Below are positions 26,333 to 34,941 of a stretch of 64,000 nt of DNA, piece by piece. Source of the stretch: Bog-877 sp050734135 (lineage in GTDB: Bacteria; Chloroflexota; Dormibacteria; Aeolococcales; Bog-877). The first letter of the stretch is position 1. Each line of letters begins with the position of its first letter. The stretch spans positions 124,001-188,000 of the forward strand of contig JBOHUG010000070.1 of the NCBI GenBank assembly GCA_050734135.1, in the 5' to 3' direction. Made by a program: the position numbers and the translations under genes. Below the pieces are notes generated by a model. It made no database searches and was not told the DNA's origin. It was given only the letters and a program-made list of their open reading frames with translations.

Positions 26333-26947
26333 TCAGCTAGGGGTTCGGTCGGTTGGCTCCGTGACCCGGTTGTTCCAGCGATATACGCCATACACGAAGG
26401 CTAGGGCTAGGAGCACGGCCGCGACATACCCCACGGGCTGGAGAACGGTCGTGATAGCAGATAGGTGCCGGCCCAGCTCCATCCCGGCAACCACCAGCGC
26501 GCTGTCCCACACCAGGGCCCCAACCAGAGTCGCTGGGATGAAGCGACTGAGGGGCATGTGGCCGAAGCCAGCCGGAAAGCTGGTGTAGCTGCGAATGATC
26601 GGCACGCAGCGGCCGACCCCGACCGCCAGCACTCCCCGCCGTTCGATCCAGCGTTCCGCCGCCTCCAGATGTCTCTCCCGGAAATGGAAGCGGCGGCCGA
26701 CGGCCAGCACCGCCGGTCGGCCCACGAGAGCCCCGATGGCGTAGGCAATGACCGCCCCCACCAGCTCGCCGAGCACCGCGACCACTATCACGAGGGGCAG
26801 GGACAGGGTCCCGTTGGCCACCAGCAGGCCCGCGAACGGGAGCACCACCTCGCTGGAGACCGGGATCCCGGTGCACTGGGCCACCGTCAACAGGAAGAGG
26901 CCCAGGTAACCGAAGGTCGTCAGCAGATGCTCGAGTGAGTGGACCAA
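26333..26947 (-). CDS. DedA/VTT-domain membrane protein
   Basis: A 204-residue polytopic protein of the DedA family, which moves undecaprenyl phosphate or phospholipids across the membrane. IPVSSEVVLPFAGLLVA is the re-entrant helix with the conserved Glu, and GRCVPIIRSYTSFPAG is the second conserved segment (G-R-x-x-P-x-x-R-S). The start TTG 26947 is chosen for its GGAGGAT site; an ATG at 27001 lacks one. Confidence 0.9.
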   Translation of the reverse strand: MVHSLEHLLTTFGYLGLFLLTVAQCTGIPVSSEVVLPFAGLLVANGTLSLPLVIVVAVLGELVGAVIAYAIGALVGRPAVLAVGRRFHFRERHLEAAERWIERRGVLAVGVGRCVPIIRSYTSFPAGFGHMPLSRFIPATLVGALVWDSALVVAGMELGRHLSAITTVLQPVGYVAAVLLALAFVYGVYRWNNRVTEPTDRTPS

Positions 26948-27052
26948 GCGCCATCCTCCGGGTACATGACGGAAGCAGGTCGTCGGGGGGGTGCAACCCA
27001 AGGTCGGCTACGGCGAGCCAGGATAGCTGGGCGCGGGTAGGCTGGACTCCGA

Positions 27053-27790
27053 ATGGGATCCAGGGAAGTGTCCAAGCTAGCAGCGGAAGAGGAGCTTGCG
27101 GGTTGGCTCAGGGAGGCGCCGGTCCTGAAGCTGGAGCGGATGCCGTGGGGGAGCAATGCCGTCTTTCTGGTTCACCTGGATGGACCAGGAGGCGAGGTGG
27201 TTGCGGTCTACAAGCCAGCTCGGGGAGAGCGGCCGCTCTGGGACTTTCCGGCCGGCACCCTGCACCGGCGGGAGGTGGCGACCTGCATCGTCGATCGGGC
27301 CCTGGGGTGGCGCTTCACTCCCACCACAGTTCTCCGCGCTGAGGCGCCGTTCGGAGAGGGTTCGATCCAGGAGTTCATCCCAGACCCCCCTCAAGGTTTC
27401 GAGCTAGACCAAAAGCAGCTCGAGGTCAGCCTTCGGGGGTTGGGGGCCCTCGACGTTCTGATCAACAACGCGGACCGCAAACAGGCCCATCTTCTGACGG
27501 ACCCGGAGGGCGGTCTTCGGGGAATCGATCACGGGGTCACTTTCCATACTGAATTTAAGCTCCGCACGGCGCTGATCGACCTGGGCGGCACCCAGGTGCC
27601 TCAGGTCTGGCTCAGTGCGGTCTCCGACCTCCTTGAGAGCCCGGAGCGGCTGGGCCGCCTGCGCCGCGAGCTCCGGCCCCTGCTAGATGGCGCGGAAGTC
27701 AGGGCCTTCGAGCAGCGGGCGAGAGGTCTGGTGGCGGCGAGGACCTATCCCGAGCTGCACCAGTGGCATGGGCGACCCTTCGAGTGGTGA
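27053..27790 (+). CDS. SCO1664-family protein (PI-kinase-like fold)
   Basis: A 245-residue protein of the actinobacterial SCO1664 family (TIGR03843). Diagnostic segments: GSNAVFLVHL, VYKPARGERPLWDFPAGTL, ALDVLINNADRKQAHLL and GIDHGVTFHTEFKLRT. The Lys, Asn-Asn-Asp-Arg and His/Asp pattern is that of phosphatidylinositol 3/4-kinase-like enzymes, but no substrate is established. A TAGGCT box (27038-27043) ends nine bases before the ATG and no Shine-Dalgarno is seen, so the mRNA may be leaderless. It converges on thpR with seven bases between stops. Confidence 0.88.
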   Translation: MGSREVSKLAAEEELAGWLREAPVLKLERMPWGSNAVFLVHLDGPGGEVVAVYKPARGERPLWDFPAGTLHRREVATCIVDRALGWRFTPTTVLRAEAPFGEGSIQEFIPDPPQGFELDQKQLEVSLRGLGALDVLINNADRKQAHLLTDPEGGLRGIDHGVTFHTEFKLRTALIDLGGTQVPQVWLSAVSDLLESPERLGRLRRELRPLLDGAEVRAFEQRARGLVAARTYPELHQWHGRPFEW

Positions 27791-27797
27791 GCCGGCC

Positions 27798-28385
27798 CTA
27801 CCGCGGCCGCAACTCCCAGCTGGCGAGGGCAGGGTATCGATTCGGGCCACCCGGCACCGCCACCGACTCCAGCAAGGCAAGTCTTTGGACCTCGGTCAGA
27901 ATGGGCGGCTCTTCGATGCCTTGATCACAGAACGCGGCCAAGGCGGATCCTGCCCCAGCGGCGAGGGGTCGTACCACCCGAGCCAGGGTGAAGTGGGGCT
28001 GGAACGGACGACGTTCTACCGGACACCCAGACCTGATCAGGCCCCGGTCGATCTCCGCCGCCATCCGCTCTAACTCTTCCCGGCCCTCGCCCACATCCGC
28101 CCACACCACTCGCGGGCGCTCTCCCTCAACGAAGACTCCCCGGCCCTGGATCCAGATGGCGAACGCCTGAGTCTCCCGGGCCACTTGGGACGCGATTCCC
28201 CGGATCGCCGCCTCTGCCTCAGGGTCGACCGTTCCCAAGAATCGAAGCGTCAGGTGAAGCCCATCTGCGCGCACTGGGCGGACCCCCGAGTCGAGTTCGG
28301 CCAACCGATCGAGCAGCGGGGTCAGCTGGCGTACCGCGACTGGTGGCAACGGCACCCCCAGGAATAGCCTCTTGGAGTCGCTCAA
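27798..28385 (-). CDS. thpR: RNA 2',3'-cyclic phosphodiesterase (LigT/ThpR)
   Basis: A 2H phosphoesterase of 195 residues. Both catalytic HxTx motifs are present: LHLTLRFLG and QPHFTLARV. It opens 2',3'-cyclic phosphates on RNA ends. Start TTG 28385 overlaps the stop of the hydrolase gene as TTGA. Confidence 0.92.
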   Translation of the reverse strand: MSDSKRLFLGVPLPPVAVRQLTPLLDRLAELDSGVRPVRADGLHLTLRFLGTVDPEAEAAIRGIASQVARETQAFAIWIQGRGVFVEGERPRVVWADVGEGREELERMAAEIDRGLIRSGCPVERRPFQPHFTLARVVRPLAAGAGSALAAFCDQGIEEPPILTEVQRLALLESVAVPGGPNRYPALASWELRPR

Positions 28386-29266
28386 TCGACTGGCACGGCC
28401 GGCTCGGTGAGGGACTCACCGTCGGCGAGGAACTGCTCCAACAGGTCGAGCTGGCGCCGGATCAAGTCCTTGTCCCATCCGTGGCCGGCGGAGTCGATCA
28501 CCGAGATCGTGGTCTGCGGTCTCCGGGCGCAGAACTCCTTCACCCGTTCCAATTCCAGGAGCCGGTCGTCAGCCGCGGCCAGGACTTCGAGCGGACCACG
28601 CCAGCCCTCGAGGAGCGGTCGGAAGTCGGTCCTCAAACCGTCGCGCAGCCACTCGCGGGCTGCTCTGGGGTCGGCGCGCACCTGATTGGCAAAGTTGATG
28701 TCGGCGGCGCGCTGGTCGATCGCCGTCTTCCCTTCCACCGCGACCCGCCGATAGAAGTCCGCCAGCACCCGCCGGCGTCCCAGGAATGAGATCAAATTGA
28801 AGACGCCCGGCGCGGTGCCCAGCTGCACCTGGAGATGAAAGCTCCGGGAGACGCTGCTGGGATCGAGCAGGGGGGTGTGGAGAATCAACCGCCGGGGGCG
28901 GGCGGGTGCCATCGCCAGCAGTTCCAGCGCCACCGCCGCTCCAAGGCAGAGGCCTCCCAGCTCATACCGGCCCAGATCCAGACTGTCCAGCAGCACCAGT
29001 ACCTCGGCCGCCAGGCCCCGGCTGGTGTGCACTCCGGGAAGGGGGTCCGAGCTACCGAAGCCGGGGAGATCGGGGATCACCAATCGGCGCCGTCGGGCCA
29101 GCCGAGGCACCCAGGTCTCGAAGTTCTCTGCCGAGCCAATGAAGCCGTGGCAGAGGAGAAGGGGGAACCCGTCGCCTGCCGTCACGTAGCGGAGGCGTCC
29201 CTGGGGGCGGTCGATCGAGCCCTCTTGCCATCCCGCCGCCAGGACCGCCGGCAGCGGCGCGATCAA
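28382..29266 (-). CDS. Alpha/beta-hydrolase with Cys at the nucleophile elbow
   Basis: A 294-residue alpha/beta-hydrolase-fold protein. LLLCHGFIGSAENF is the oxyanion loop, IPDLPGFGSSDP the family's second signature, LAAADDRLLELE supplies the acid, and DSAGHGWDKD the His. The nucleophile elbow reads GGLCLGAAV, so GxSxG has become GxCxG, as in dienelactone hydrolase. The start is uncertain: TTG 29266 is the first plausible codon after the acyl-CoA dehydrogenase stop, while the frame remains open into that gene. It may act on a CoA thioester or lactone made by the neighbouring pathway; that is inference. Confidence 0.82.
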   Translation of the reverse strand: MIAPLPAVLAAGWQEGSIDRPQGRLRYVTAGDGFPLLLCHGFIGSAENFETWVPRLARRRRLVIPDLPGFGSSDPLPGVHTSRGLAAEVLVLLDSLDLGRYELGGLCLGAAVALELLAMAPARPRRLILHTPLLDPSSVSRSFHLQVQLGTAPGVFNLISFLGRRRVLADFYRRVAVEGKTAIDQRAADINFANQVRADPRAAREWLRDGLRTDFRPLLEGWRGPLEVLAAADDRLLELERVKEFCARRPQTTISVIDSAGHGWDKDLIRRQLDLLEQFLADGESLTEPAVPVD

Positions 29267-29280
29267 CGCAGGGGAGGTGG

Positions 29281-30516
29281 TCAGCTCCCTTGTCCCGTGT
29301 CCGCCGGCTCCGATTCGCCCTCGTCCGGCCAAGCCGGCAAGGGATGCGAGACAGGCTTGTCCTCGCGATACCCGAGAGCGTACTCAGCGGCCAGCTGGGT
29401 CTGGACCTCGCGGGTTCCTTCGTAAATGATGGTGGCCCGACTGTTGCGCAGATATCGCGCCGCAGGGCACTCCTCGCTGAACCCGGTGGCGCCGTGGACT
29501 TGGAGGGCGTCGTCGGCGGCGTGGTTGGCCCGCTCCGAGTTGACCCATTTGGCCAGCGCCGACTCCCGGGAGCTGCGCTGGCCCTGATTTTTGAGCCAGC
29601 CAGCGCGAAGCCATAGCAACCGGCCGATGTCGTAGTCCCGCTGCATCCCGGCGATCATCTGCTGCACCAACTGGAGCCGCCCGATCTCCTGGCCCTGCAC
29701 CTTCCGGGATCGGGCATAGGTGACGCTCAGGTCCAGACAGGCGCGGATGGTGCCGGCGGCGCCGCTGGCGACGCAGTAGCGGCCGCTGTCGAGGCAGCTC
29801 ATCGCCACCCTGAAGCCATCCCCCTCCGCTCCGATCCGATTTTCCTCGGGCACCACGGCATCGTCCAGGTACACCACCGCGGTATCGCAGGCCCGCAGGC
29901 CGTACTTCTCGTGGATCGGCTGTGTCTGCAGCCCTTCCCCGGCCAGCGCCCGGTCCAAGGCAAAGGCCGTGATCCCGGCCGGTCCGGCAGCGGGGTCAAC
30001 GGTTGCGAAGACCAGCAGGACATCGGCGAAATCTCCCATCGAGATCCAGACCTTCTGACCTCGGAGGCGGTAGAGGTCGCCCTCCTTGGTCGCGGTGGTT
30101 CGCAGTGCCTTCACGTCGCTTCCGGCGTCCGGTTCGGTGAGCGCGAAGCAGCCCTGGCGCCGGCCCTCGGCCAGCGGCCGCAGCAGGCGCTGGCGCTGCT
30201 CCTCAGTGCCCCACTGGTAGATGCCGGTCATGCAGAGCCCGGCATGGACCGAGAGAGCCGTCCGGCACGAGGCGTCCACGTATTCCAGCTCCTCGCAGGC
30301 GAGGCCGAGCGCGACCCAGTCCAGCCCCGCCCCGCCGTAGCGCCGGGGCGCGACCACGCCGGGGATCCCTACACTGGCCAGCTTGGCGAAGAGCTCCGGG
30401 TCCGGTTGGGCATCCCGGTCGCGCTGAGGCAGGTCGGGGGCCAGCTCGCGACTCGCGAACTCGCGGAGCATGAGCTCGAACTGGCGCTGCTCCCCGCTCA
30501 GGCTGAAGTCGAGCAC
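29281..30516 (-). CDS. Acyl-CoA dehydrogenase (glutaryl/short-chain type)
   Basis: A 411-residue FAD flavoprotein. Core motifs include CFALTEPDAGSDV, GQKVWISMGDFAD, CLDSGRYCVASGAAG, the DDALQVHGATGFSEE segment and IIYEGTREVQ, with the catalytic Glu in YEGT as in glutaryl- and short-chain enzymes. Start GTG 30516, 12 bases after the aldehyde dehydrogenase stop. Next to an omega-aminotransferase and a semialdehyde dehydrogenase, a role in glutarate/lysine or similar amino-acid breakdown is plausible. Confidence 0.9.
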   Translation of the reverse strand: MLDFSLSGEQRQFELMLREFASRELAPDLPQRDRDAQPDPELFAKLASVGIPGVVAPRRYGGAGLDWVALGLACEELEYVDASCRTALSVHAGLCMTGIYQWGTEEQRQRLLRPLAEGRRQGCFALTEPDAGSDVKALRTTATKEGDLYRLRGQKVWISMGDFADVLLVFATVDPAAGPAGITAFALDRALAGEGLQTQPIHEKYGLRACDTAVVYLDDAVVPEENRIGAEGDGFRVAMSCLDSGRYCVASGAAGTIRACLDLSVTYARSRKVQGQEIGRLQLVQQMIAGMQRDYDIGRLLWLRAGWLKNQGQRSSRESALAKWVNSERANHAADDALQVHGATGFSEECPAARYLRNSRATIIYEGTREVQTQLAAEYALGYREDKPVSHPLPAWPDEGESEPADTGQGS

Positions 30517-30528
30517 AGTTTCGCCAGC

Positions 30529-32043
30529 TCAGCCGGCAGTGGTGTCGATCTGGGCCCGCTGCAGGCGCCCGGAGTAGTCGATGTATACCGTCTTCCACTC
30601 CGTGAATTCGTCGAGCGCAGTGGTACCTGCGGCCCGGTGGCCATTGCCAGTCGCCTTCACCCCCCCGAAGGGAAGTTGAATCTCGGCGCCGATGGTAGGA
30701 GCGTTGACGTAGACGATCCCTGCCTCCAGACGATCGACTGCCTGGAGCGCCTTGTCGATGTCCTTGGTGTAGATCGCCACCGACAGCCCGTAGGGGGTGC
30801 CGTTGGCAATCTTGATCGCCTCTTCCAGATCGGCGGCCGGAATGATCACCGCGGTGGGCCCGAAGATCTCCTCCTGAGCGATTCGCATCTCGGCGCTGAC
30901 ATCGGCAAAAACCGTCGGCTGGTAGAAGTTGCCCTCCGCGAGCGCGCCGTCGGTCGCAATGTGGCCCCCCGTAAGCAGCCGGGCCGACTCCTGCTGGCCT
31001 ACTTCGGTGTAGCCGTGGATTCGCCGCAGCTGCCCTTCGTTGATCACCGGGCCCACGTCGGTCGCCGGATCGAGCCCGTCCCCCAGCCGCAGCTTGCCGA
31101 CCCGCTTGACCAGCTGATCGGTGAAGGCTTTGAGCACCTTCTCCTGCACGATCAATCGGGAGGTCGCCGTGCAACGCTGGCCGGTGGTGCCGAAGGCTCC
31201 CCAGACGGCGCCTTCCAGGGCTAGTTCCAGATCGGCGTCGGCGCTCACCAGCATGGCATTCTTGCCTCCCAATTCCAGGGAGACCCGCTTGCCCAGCCGG
31301 CCACAGATGCTGGCGATCTCCTGGCCGACCGCAACCGAGCCGGTGAAGGAGATGGCTCGCACCTTTGGATGCTCGACCAGGGCCGCACCCGCATCCTCGC
31401 CGAATCCGGTGACCAGCCCGAGAACACCTCTGGGGAGTCCAGCTTCGACCAGAATCTCCGCCAGCCGGATCGCTACCAGCGGCGTGTCCTCGGCTGGCTT
31501 GAAGACGACGGAATTGCCGGCCAGCAGGGCTGGCATCAACTTCCAGCAGGGAATGGCCATTGGAAAGTTCCAGGGAGTGATGCAGCCCACCACCCCGATC
31601 GGAACCCGCTCAGCAAAGGCCCGCTTGTGGCGGAGCTCGCTCGGCACCACCTCGCCGATGGGGTTGCGGCCCTGACCGGCCATGTACTTGGCCATGTCGA
31701 TGCCTTCCTGGACATCTCCTCGAGCCTCGGTGAGCACCTTGCCCATTTCTCTCGTCATGAGTTGGGCCAGTTCCTCCTTGCGCTCCTCCAGGATCCCGCC
31801 GGCCCGCGCCAGGATCTCGGCCCTAGCGGGGACGGGAGTCCCGGCCCAGTCTGGCTGGGCTTTGACCGCAGCCTGGACCGCGAGATCGATGTCGTGGGCG
31901 TTGCCACGAGCGAAGTGACCAATGACCTCGGAGCGACGAGCGGGATTGACCGAGTCGAAGGTCTGATCGCTACTCGAGTCGCGCCACTCCCCAGCGATCA
32001 GATGGCCATAGGTGCGGGATTCGAGAGTGGCGGTCCGACTCAT
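30529..32043 (-). CDS. Aldehyde (semialdehyde) dehydrogenase
   Basis: An NAD(P)-dependent aldehyde dehydrogenase, 504 residues. TPWNFPMAIPCWKLMPAL is the cofactor region, SFTGSVAVG the NAD loop, SLELGGKNAML carries the general-base Glu, and TTGQRCTATSR the catalytic Cys. The sequence style is close to 2-aminoadipate semialdehyde and related ALDH7/betaine-type enzymes. ATG 32043 overlaps the aminotransferase stop (ATGA), so the product of the aminotransferase is its likely substrate. Confidence 0.92.
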   Translation of the reverse strand: MSRTATLESRTYGHLIAGEWRDSSSDQTFDSVNPARRSEVIGHFARGNAHDIDLAVQAAVKAQPDWAGTPVPARAEILARAGGILEERKEELAQLMTREMGKVLTEARGDVQEGIDMAKYMAGQGRNPIGEVVPSELRHKRAFAERVPIGVVGCITPWNFPMAIPCWKLMPALLAGNSVVFKPAEDTPLVAIRLAEILVEAGLPRGVLGLVTGFGEDAGAALVEHPKVRAISFTGSVAVGQEIASICGRLGKRVSLELGGKNAMLVSADADLELALEGAVWGAFGTTGQRCTATSRLIVQEKVLKAFTDQLVKRVGKLRLGDGLDPATDVGPVINEGQLRRIHGYTEVGQQESARLLTGGHIATDGALAEGNFYQPTVFADVSAEMRIAQEEIFGPTAVIIPAADLEEAIKIANGTPYGLSVAIYTKDIDKALQAVDRLEAGIVYVNAPTIGAEIQLPFGGVKATGNGHRAAGTTALDEFTEWKTVYIDYSGRLQRAQIDTTAG

Positions 32044-33383
32044 CCAGCGCTCGCGCTGGTCTCTACCGCCGACTGCAGGATGTCGAGGCCCTGGGTGAGC
32101 TCCGCATCGCTGACGGTGAGCGGCGGTAGCAGGCGAATGACGTTGTCGTCGATCCCGCAGGAGAGCACCACCAGGCCCGCATCCAGCGCGAGATGTTTGA
32201 TCCGGGTCACGCGGTCGGGATCCGGGTTGCCGGACTGATCGAGGAACTCCAGACCGATCAGGGCGCCCTTGCCCCTCAGGTCTGCCGGTCCGTGGCCGGC
32301 GCGCTGCCAGCCTTCGATACGGCGCTTGGCCGACTCGCCGATCGCTGACGCGCGCTCCATCAGATGGTCCCGCTCGATCACCTGCAGGGTGGCGATCACC
32401 GCCGCCCCCGCGACCGGATTGCCGCCAAACGTACTGCCGTGGCTGCCCGACTCCCAGCGGTCCATCAGCTTGTGGCTGGACACGATCGCTCCGACCGGGA
32501 GCCCGCTGCCCAGCGCCTTGGCCAGGGTGACGATGTCGGGCACCACCTGCTCATGGTCCACCGCCAGCCAGCGGCCGGTGCGGGCAACGCCGCTCTGGAT
32601 CTCATCGCAGATCAAAAGGATTCCGTGCTCGTCGCAGATCCGTCGCAGGGTCGCGAGGAACCCCGCGGGCGGGACCACGTAACCCCCCTCTCCCTGGATC
32701 GGCTCCACCAGGATTGCGGCCACCTCGTCGGCAGGCAACACCTGGTGGAAGATCCGCTCCAGCTCCTCCCCGGCAGCGATCGGGCACGGTTGGCCGGGAG
32801 CGTGGTCGCACATTCTGAAGCAGTAGGGGTAGGGAGTGATCTGCACCCCTGGGAGCAAAGGACCGTACCCGGCTCGATAGAGGGCCTTGCTGGTGGTGAC
32901 GCTGAGAGCGCCGAAGGTGCGCCCGTGAAAGGCCCCCCGGAATGCAATGATCCCCTGCCGGCCGGTCGACCGCCGAGCCAGCTTGAGCGCCCCGTCGACC
33001 ACCTCGGCCCCCGAGTTGGCGAAGAAGACCACGTCGAGGGGGTCGGGGCAGATCGCGGCCACCCGCTCGGCGGCCTCGGTCATGACCACACTCTGGGTGA
33101 CGATGCTGGTGTGCCAGTAGCGATCGAGCTGACGATGGACCGCCTCGGTCACGTCGGGATGACGGTGGCCTAGACTCGTCACCGCGATGCCGCAGGCGAA
33201 GTCCAGATAGCGCTGGCCCTCGACGTCGATCAGATACGAGCCTTCCGCCGAACTGATCACCAGATCGGTGTAGCGCGACCAGACCCCGGCCACTGAGCGT
33301 CGGTCGCGCTCCCGCCACTGCTGGGAGGTGCCGCCCGCGAGGGCGCGCATTGTCAGTTCAGACTGAGAGACGGTTGTGGCCAT
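32040..33383 (-). CDS. Class III PLP aminotransferase (omega-amino acid type)
   Basis: A fold-type I PLP enzyme of 447 residues. FANSGAEVVDGALKLAR binds the phosphate, ILLICDEIQSGVARTG has the PLP Asp, and TLAKALGSGLPVGAIV has the Schiff-base Lys. It resembles 4-aminobutyrate, lysine-6 and ornithine-type transaminases. GGAGG precedes ATG 33383. First gene of a catabolic operon with the aldehyde dehydrogenase, acyl-CoA dehydrogenase and probably the hydrolase. The 205-base gap upstream has no hallmark regulator site that I recognise. Confidence 0.92.
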   Translation of the reverse strand: MATTVSQSELTMRALAGGTSQQWRERDRRSVAGVWSRYTDLVISSAEGSYLIDVEGQRYLDFACGIAVTSLGHRHPDVTEAVHRQLDRYWHTSIVTQSVVMTEAAERVAAICPDPLDVVFFANSGAEVVDGALKLARRSTGRQGIIAFRGAFHGRTFGALSVTTSKALYRAGYGPLLPGVQITPYPYCFRMCDHAPGQPCPIAAGEELERIFHQVLPADEVAAILVEPIQGEGGYVVPPAGFLATLRRICDEHGILLICDEIQSGVARTGRWLAVDHEQVVPDIVTLAKALGSGLPVGAIVSSHKLMDRWESGSHGSTFGGNPVAGAAVIATLQVIERDHLMERASAIGESAKRRIEGWQRAGHGPADLRGKGALIGLEFLDQSGNPDPDRVTRIKHLALDAGLVVLSCGIDDNVIRLLPPLTVSDAELTQGLDILQSAVETSASAG

Positions 33384-33588
33384 GGGCGGCCTCCTCTGGT
33401 TTGCGACTTGGATATTCGGAGCGGAGATCGCAACCGGCGGCCCCAGCCTGGCCCCGAGGAGCCTTCGAGCTAGGGCCGCTCACCCACAGCGGGCGGCGGC
33501 AAGCCGTCCGCGTCCCACCACCGACCCAAAGAGACTGTTCCCATAGGCAACCCACGGTACAGCCTTTGCGAAGCGGACGGCGCCCCAG

Positions 33589-34368
33589 TTAGACCGGGTT
33601 GGCGACCGCTAGCAACACTGCCGCCAAAACCACGAAGACAGCGAACGCTCCGATGGAGCGCCCCCGAGGTTGGCTGACCACCCCGGAGAGGCCGTACCAG
33701 CCCATCAGCAATGCGACCGGGAGCAAGGGGACCGGCACCCGGAGGATTACCGAGAGTCCGGCCGCCAGTCCCAGCAAGACGGCCACCACCGCGGCCCTGG
33801 CCCAGGCCTGCGACGAGTTGCGCTGGGTGAGGCTGACCAGCTGCCAGGTCGGGATCAGCACCACAGCGGCCACCGCAACCGCCCGCGCGGGAGCCGGGAC
33901 CGAGGGGCTCATGGCGAGAATTAAGATCGGCAGCGGGACAGCCAGAGCCAGAAGCGCCAGGGCAGTAGGCCCCCAGCGCGAGGCGGAACGACTCTCCTCC
34001 CCCACCTCCAGCCAGGGGCCCACGGTCAGGAGCATTAGAACCCCCAGCGGTAGCACCACCTCACCGGGAAGCCCCGGCTGCTCCGCCAGGGCCACCGAGG
34101 CGGAGACGAACCCCGCCAACGGCAGCAAGGCTGGCCGCATTCCGCTCAGGAGTTGAAGTCGGGACCAGCGGAGTTCCGGCCAGCGAGGCAGGGCGGCGCG
34201 CAGTGCCAGTAGGTAGCAGAGCACCGCCCCCAGATCAAGCAGGATCGCCGCGAAAAGCGGTAGCACCCCGAGCCCGGAGAGGCCACAGACCGCGGCCACC
34301 ATGAGGGAGAAGGGCACGATCCGAGGTGGAGAGAGGTGGAGCTCAGCCCGTTGGTCGACCGCGTCCAC
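33589..34368 (-). CDS. Polytopic membrane protein, unknown function
   Basis: A 259-residue protein starting at GTG 34368, with about eight hydrophobic helices (for example SLMVAAVCGLSGLGVLPLF and WGPTALALLALAVPLPIL). There are few charged residues inside the helices and no family motif. It lies between the aminotransferase operon and the sugar-nucleotide genes; the 186-base gap before the cupin (34369-34554) holds nothing recognised. Confidence 0.65.
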   Translation of the reverse strand: MDAVDQRAELHLSPPRIVPFSLMVAAVCGLSGLGVLPLFAAILLDLGAVLCYLLALRAALPRWPELRWSRLQLLSGMRPALLPLAGFVSASVALAEQPGLPGEVVLPLGVLMLLTVGPWLEVGEESRSASRWGPTALALLALAVPLPILILAMSPSVPAPARAVAVAAVVLIPTWQLVSLTQRNSSQAWARAAVVAVLLGLAAGLSVILRVPVPLLPVALLMGWYGLSGVVSQPRGRSIGAFAVFVVLAAVLLAVANPV

Positions 34369-34554
34369 CCCGAGGCCGGTCTCGGCGTCCTGTCGCAGGG
34401 CGGCCGCCCCCCCGGGGCGCCAGATCAGGGCTTAGGCTCCGCTTCGAGGTTTTCCACGTTCACCTGTGGATAGTGGGGGAAAACCTGAGCTCGAGGCTGG
34501 CCGTCACTCCCTGTTCGGGCCCCGATTTCGGCCCGGCAGTGGACCCTCCGGTGG

Positions 34555-34941
34555 TCAGCCGCCGGGGAGACCGACGCGGCCATACCGGTCCTCCAGCCGG
34601 ACCACATCGTCCAGTTCCGGAGTCGATACCTCACAGACGTCCGCGTCCTCTAGGGCTCGCATCCGGTGTCGCCGGCGTACCGTTATCCGCTGGCACTGGC
34701 CGGGAGCAAGCCGGATGGTCTGGAGCTGTCCCGCGTCGTCGTCGAGTTCCAGCTCAAGCGCGCCGGACAGCAAGTAGATGGTCTCATCCTTGCGCTCGTG
34801 GTACTGCAGGCTCAGCTGGTGGCCGGCGCCGATATGGAGGATCTTCCCCGCATATCGATCCGTGACCGCGTACCAGATTTCGTATCCCCACGGTTTCTCG
34901 ACGCGCCGCTCGGGCTGATTGCCGGCGGCTGGGTCAGCCAC
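34555..34941 (-). CDS. Cupin, mannose-6-phosphate isomerase type II C-terminal-like
   Basis: A 128-residue single-domain cupin. VEKPWGYEIWYAVTDRYAG, LSLQYHERKDETIYLLSG and RHRMRALEDADVCEVSTPEL are the two cupin motifs in the form seen in the C-terminal domain of bifunctional mannose-6-phosphate isomerase/GDP-mannose pyrophosphorylases. GTG 34941 overlaps the phosphomannomutase stop. Together with manC and phosphomannomutase it could supply the isomerase step to GDP-mannose, with the activities encoded as separate proteins. Confidence 0.85.
   Translation of the reverse strand: MADPAAGNQPERRVEKPWGYEIWYAVTDRYAGKILHIGAGHQLSLQYHERKDETIYLLSGALELELDDDAGQLQTIRLAPGQCQRITVRRRHRMRALEDADVCEVSTPELDDVVRLEDRYGRVGLPGG

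Noticed and set aside
34440..34480. Sequence similar to a DnaA box (TGTGGATA near 34463)
   Set aside because: Single imperfect copy with no cluster, no dnaA/dnaN and no AT-rich unwinding element.
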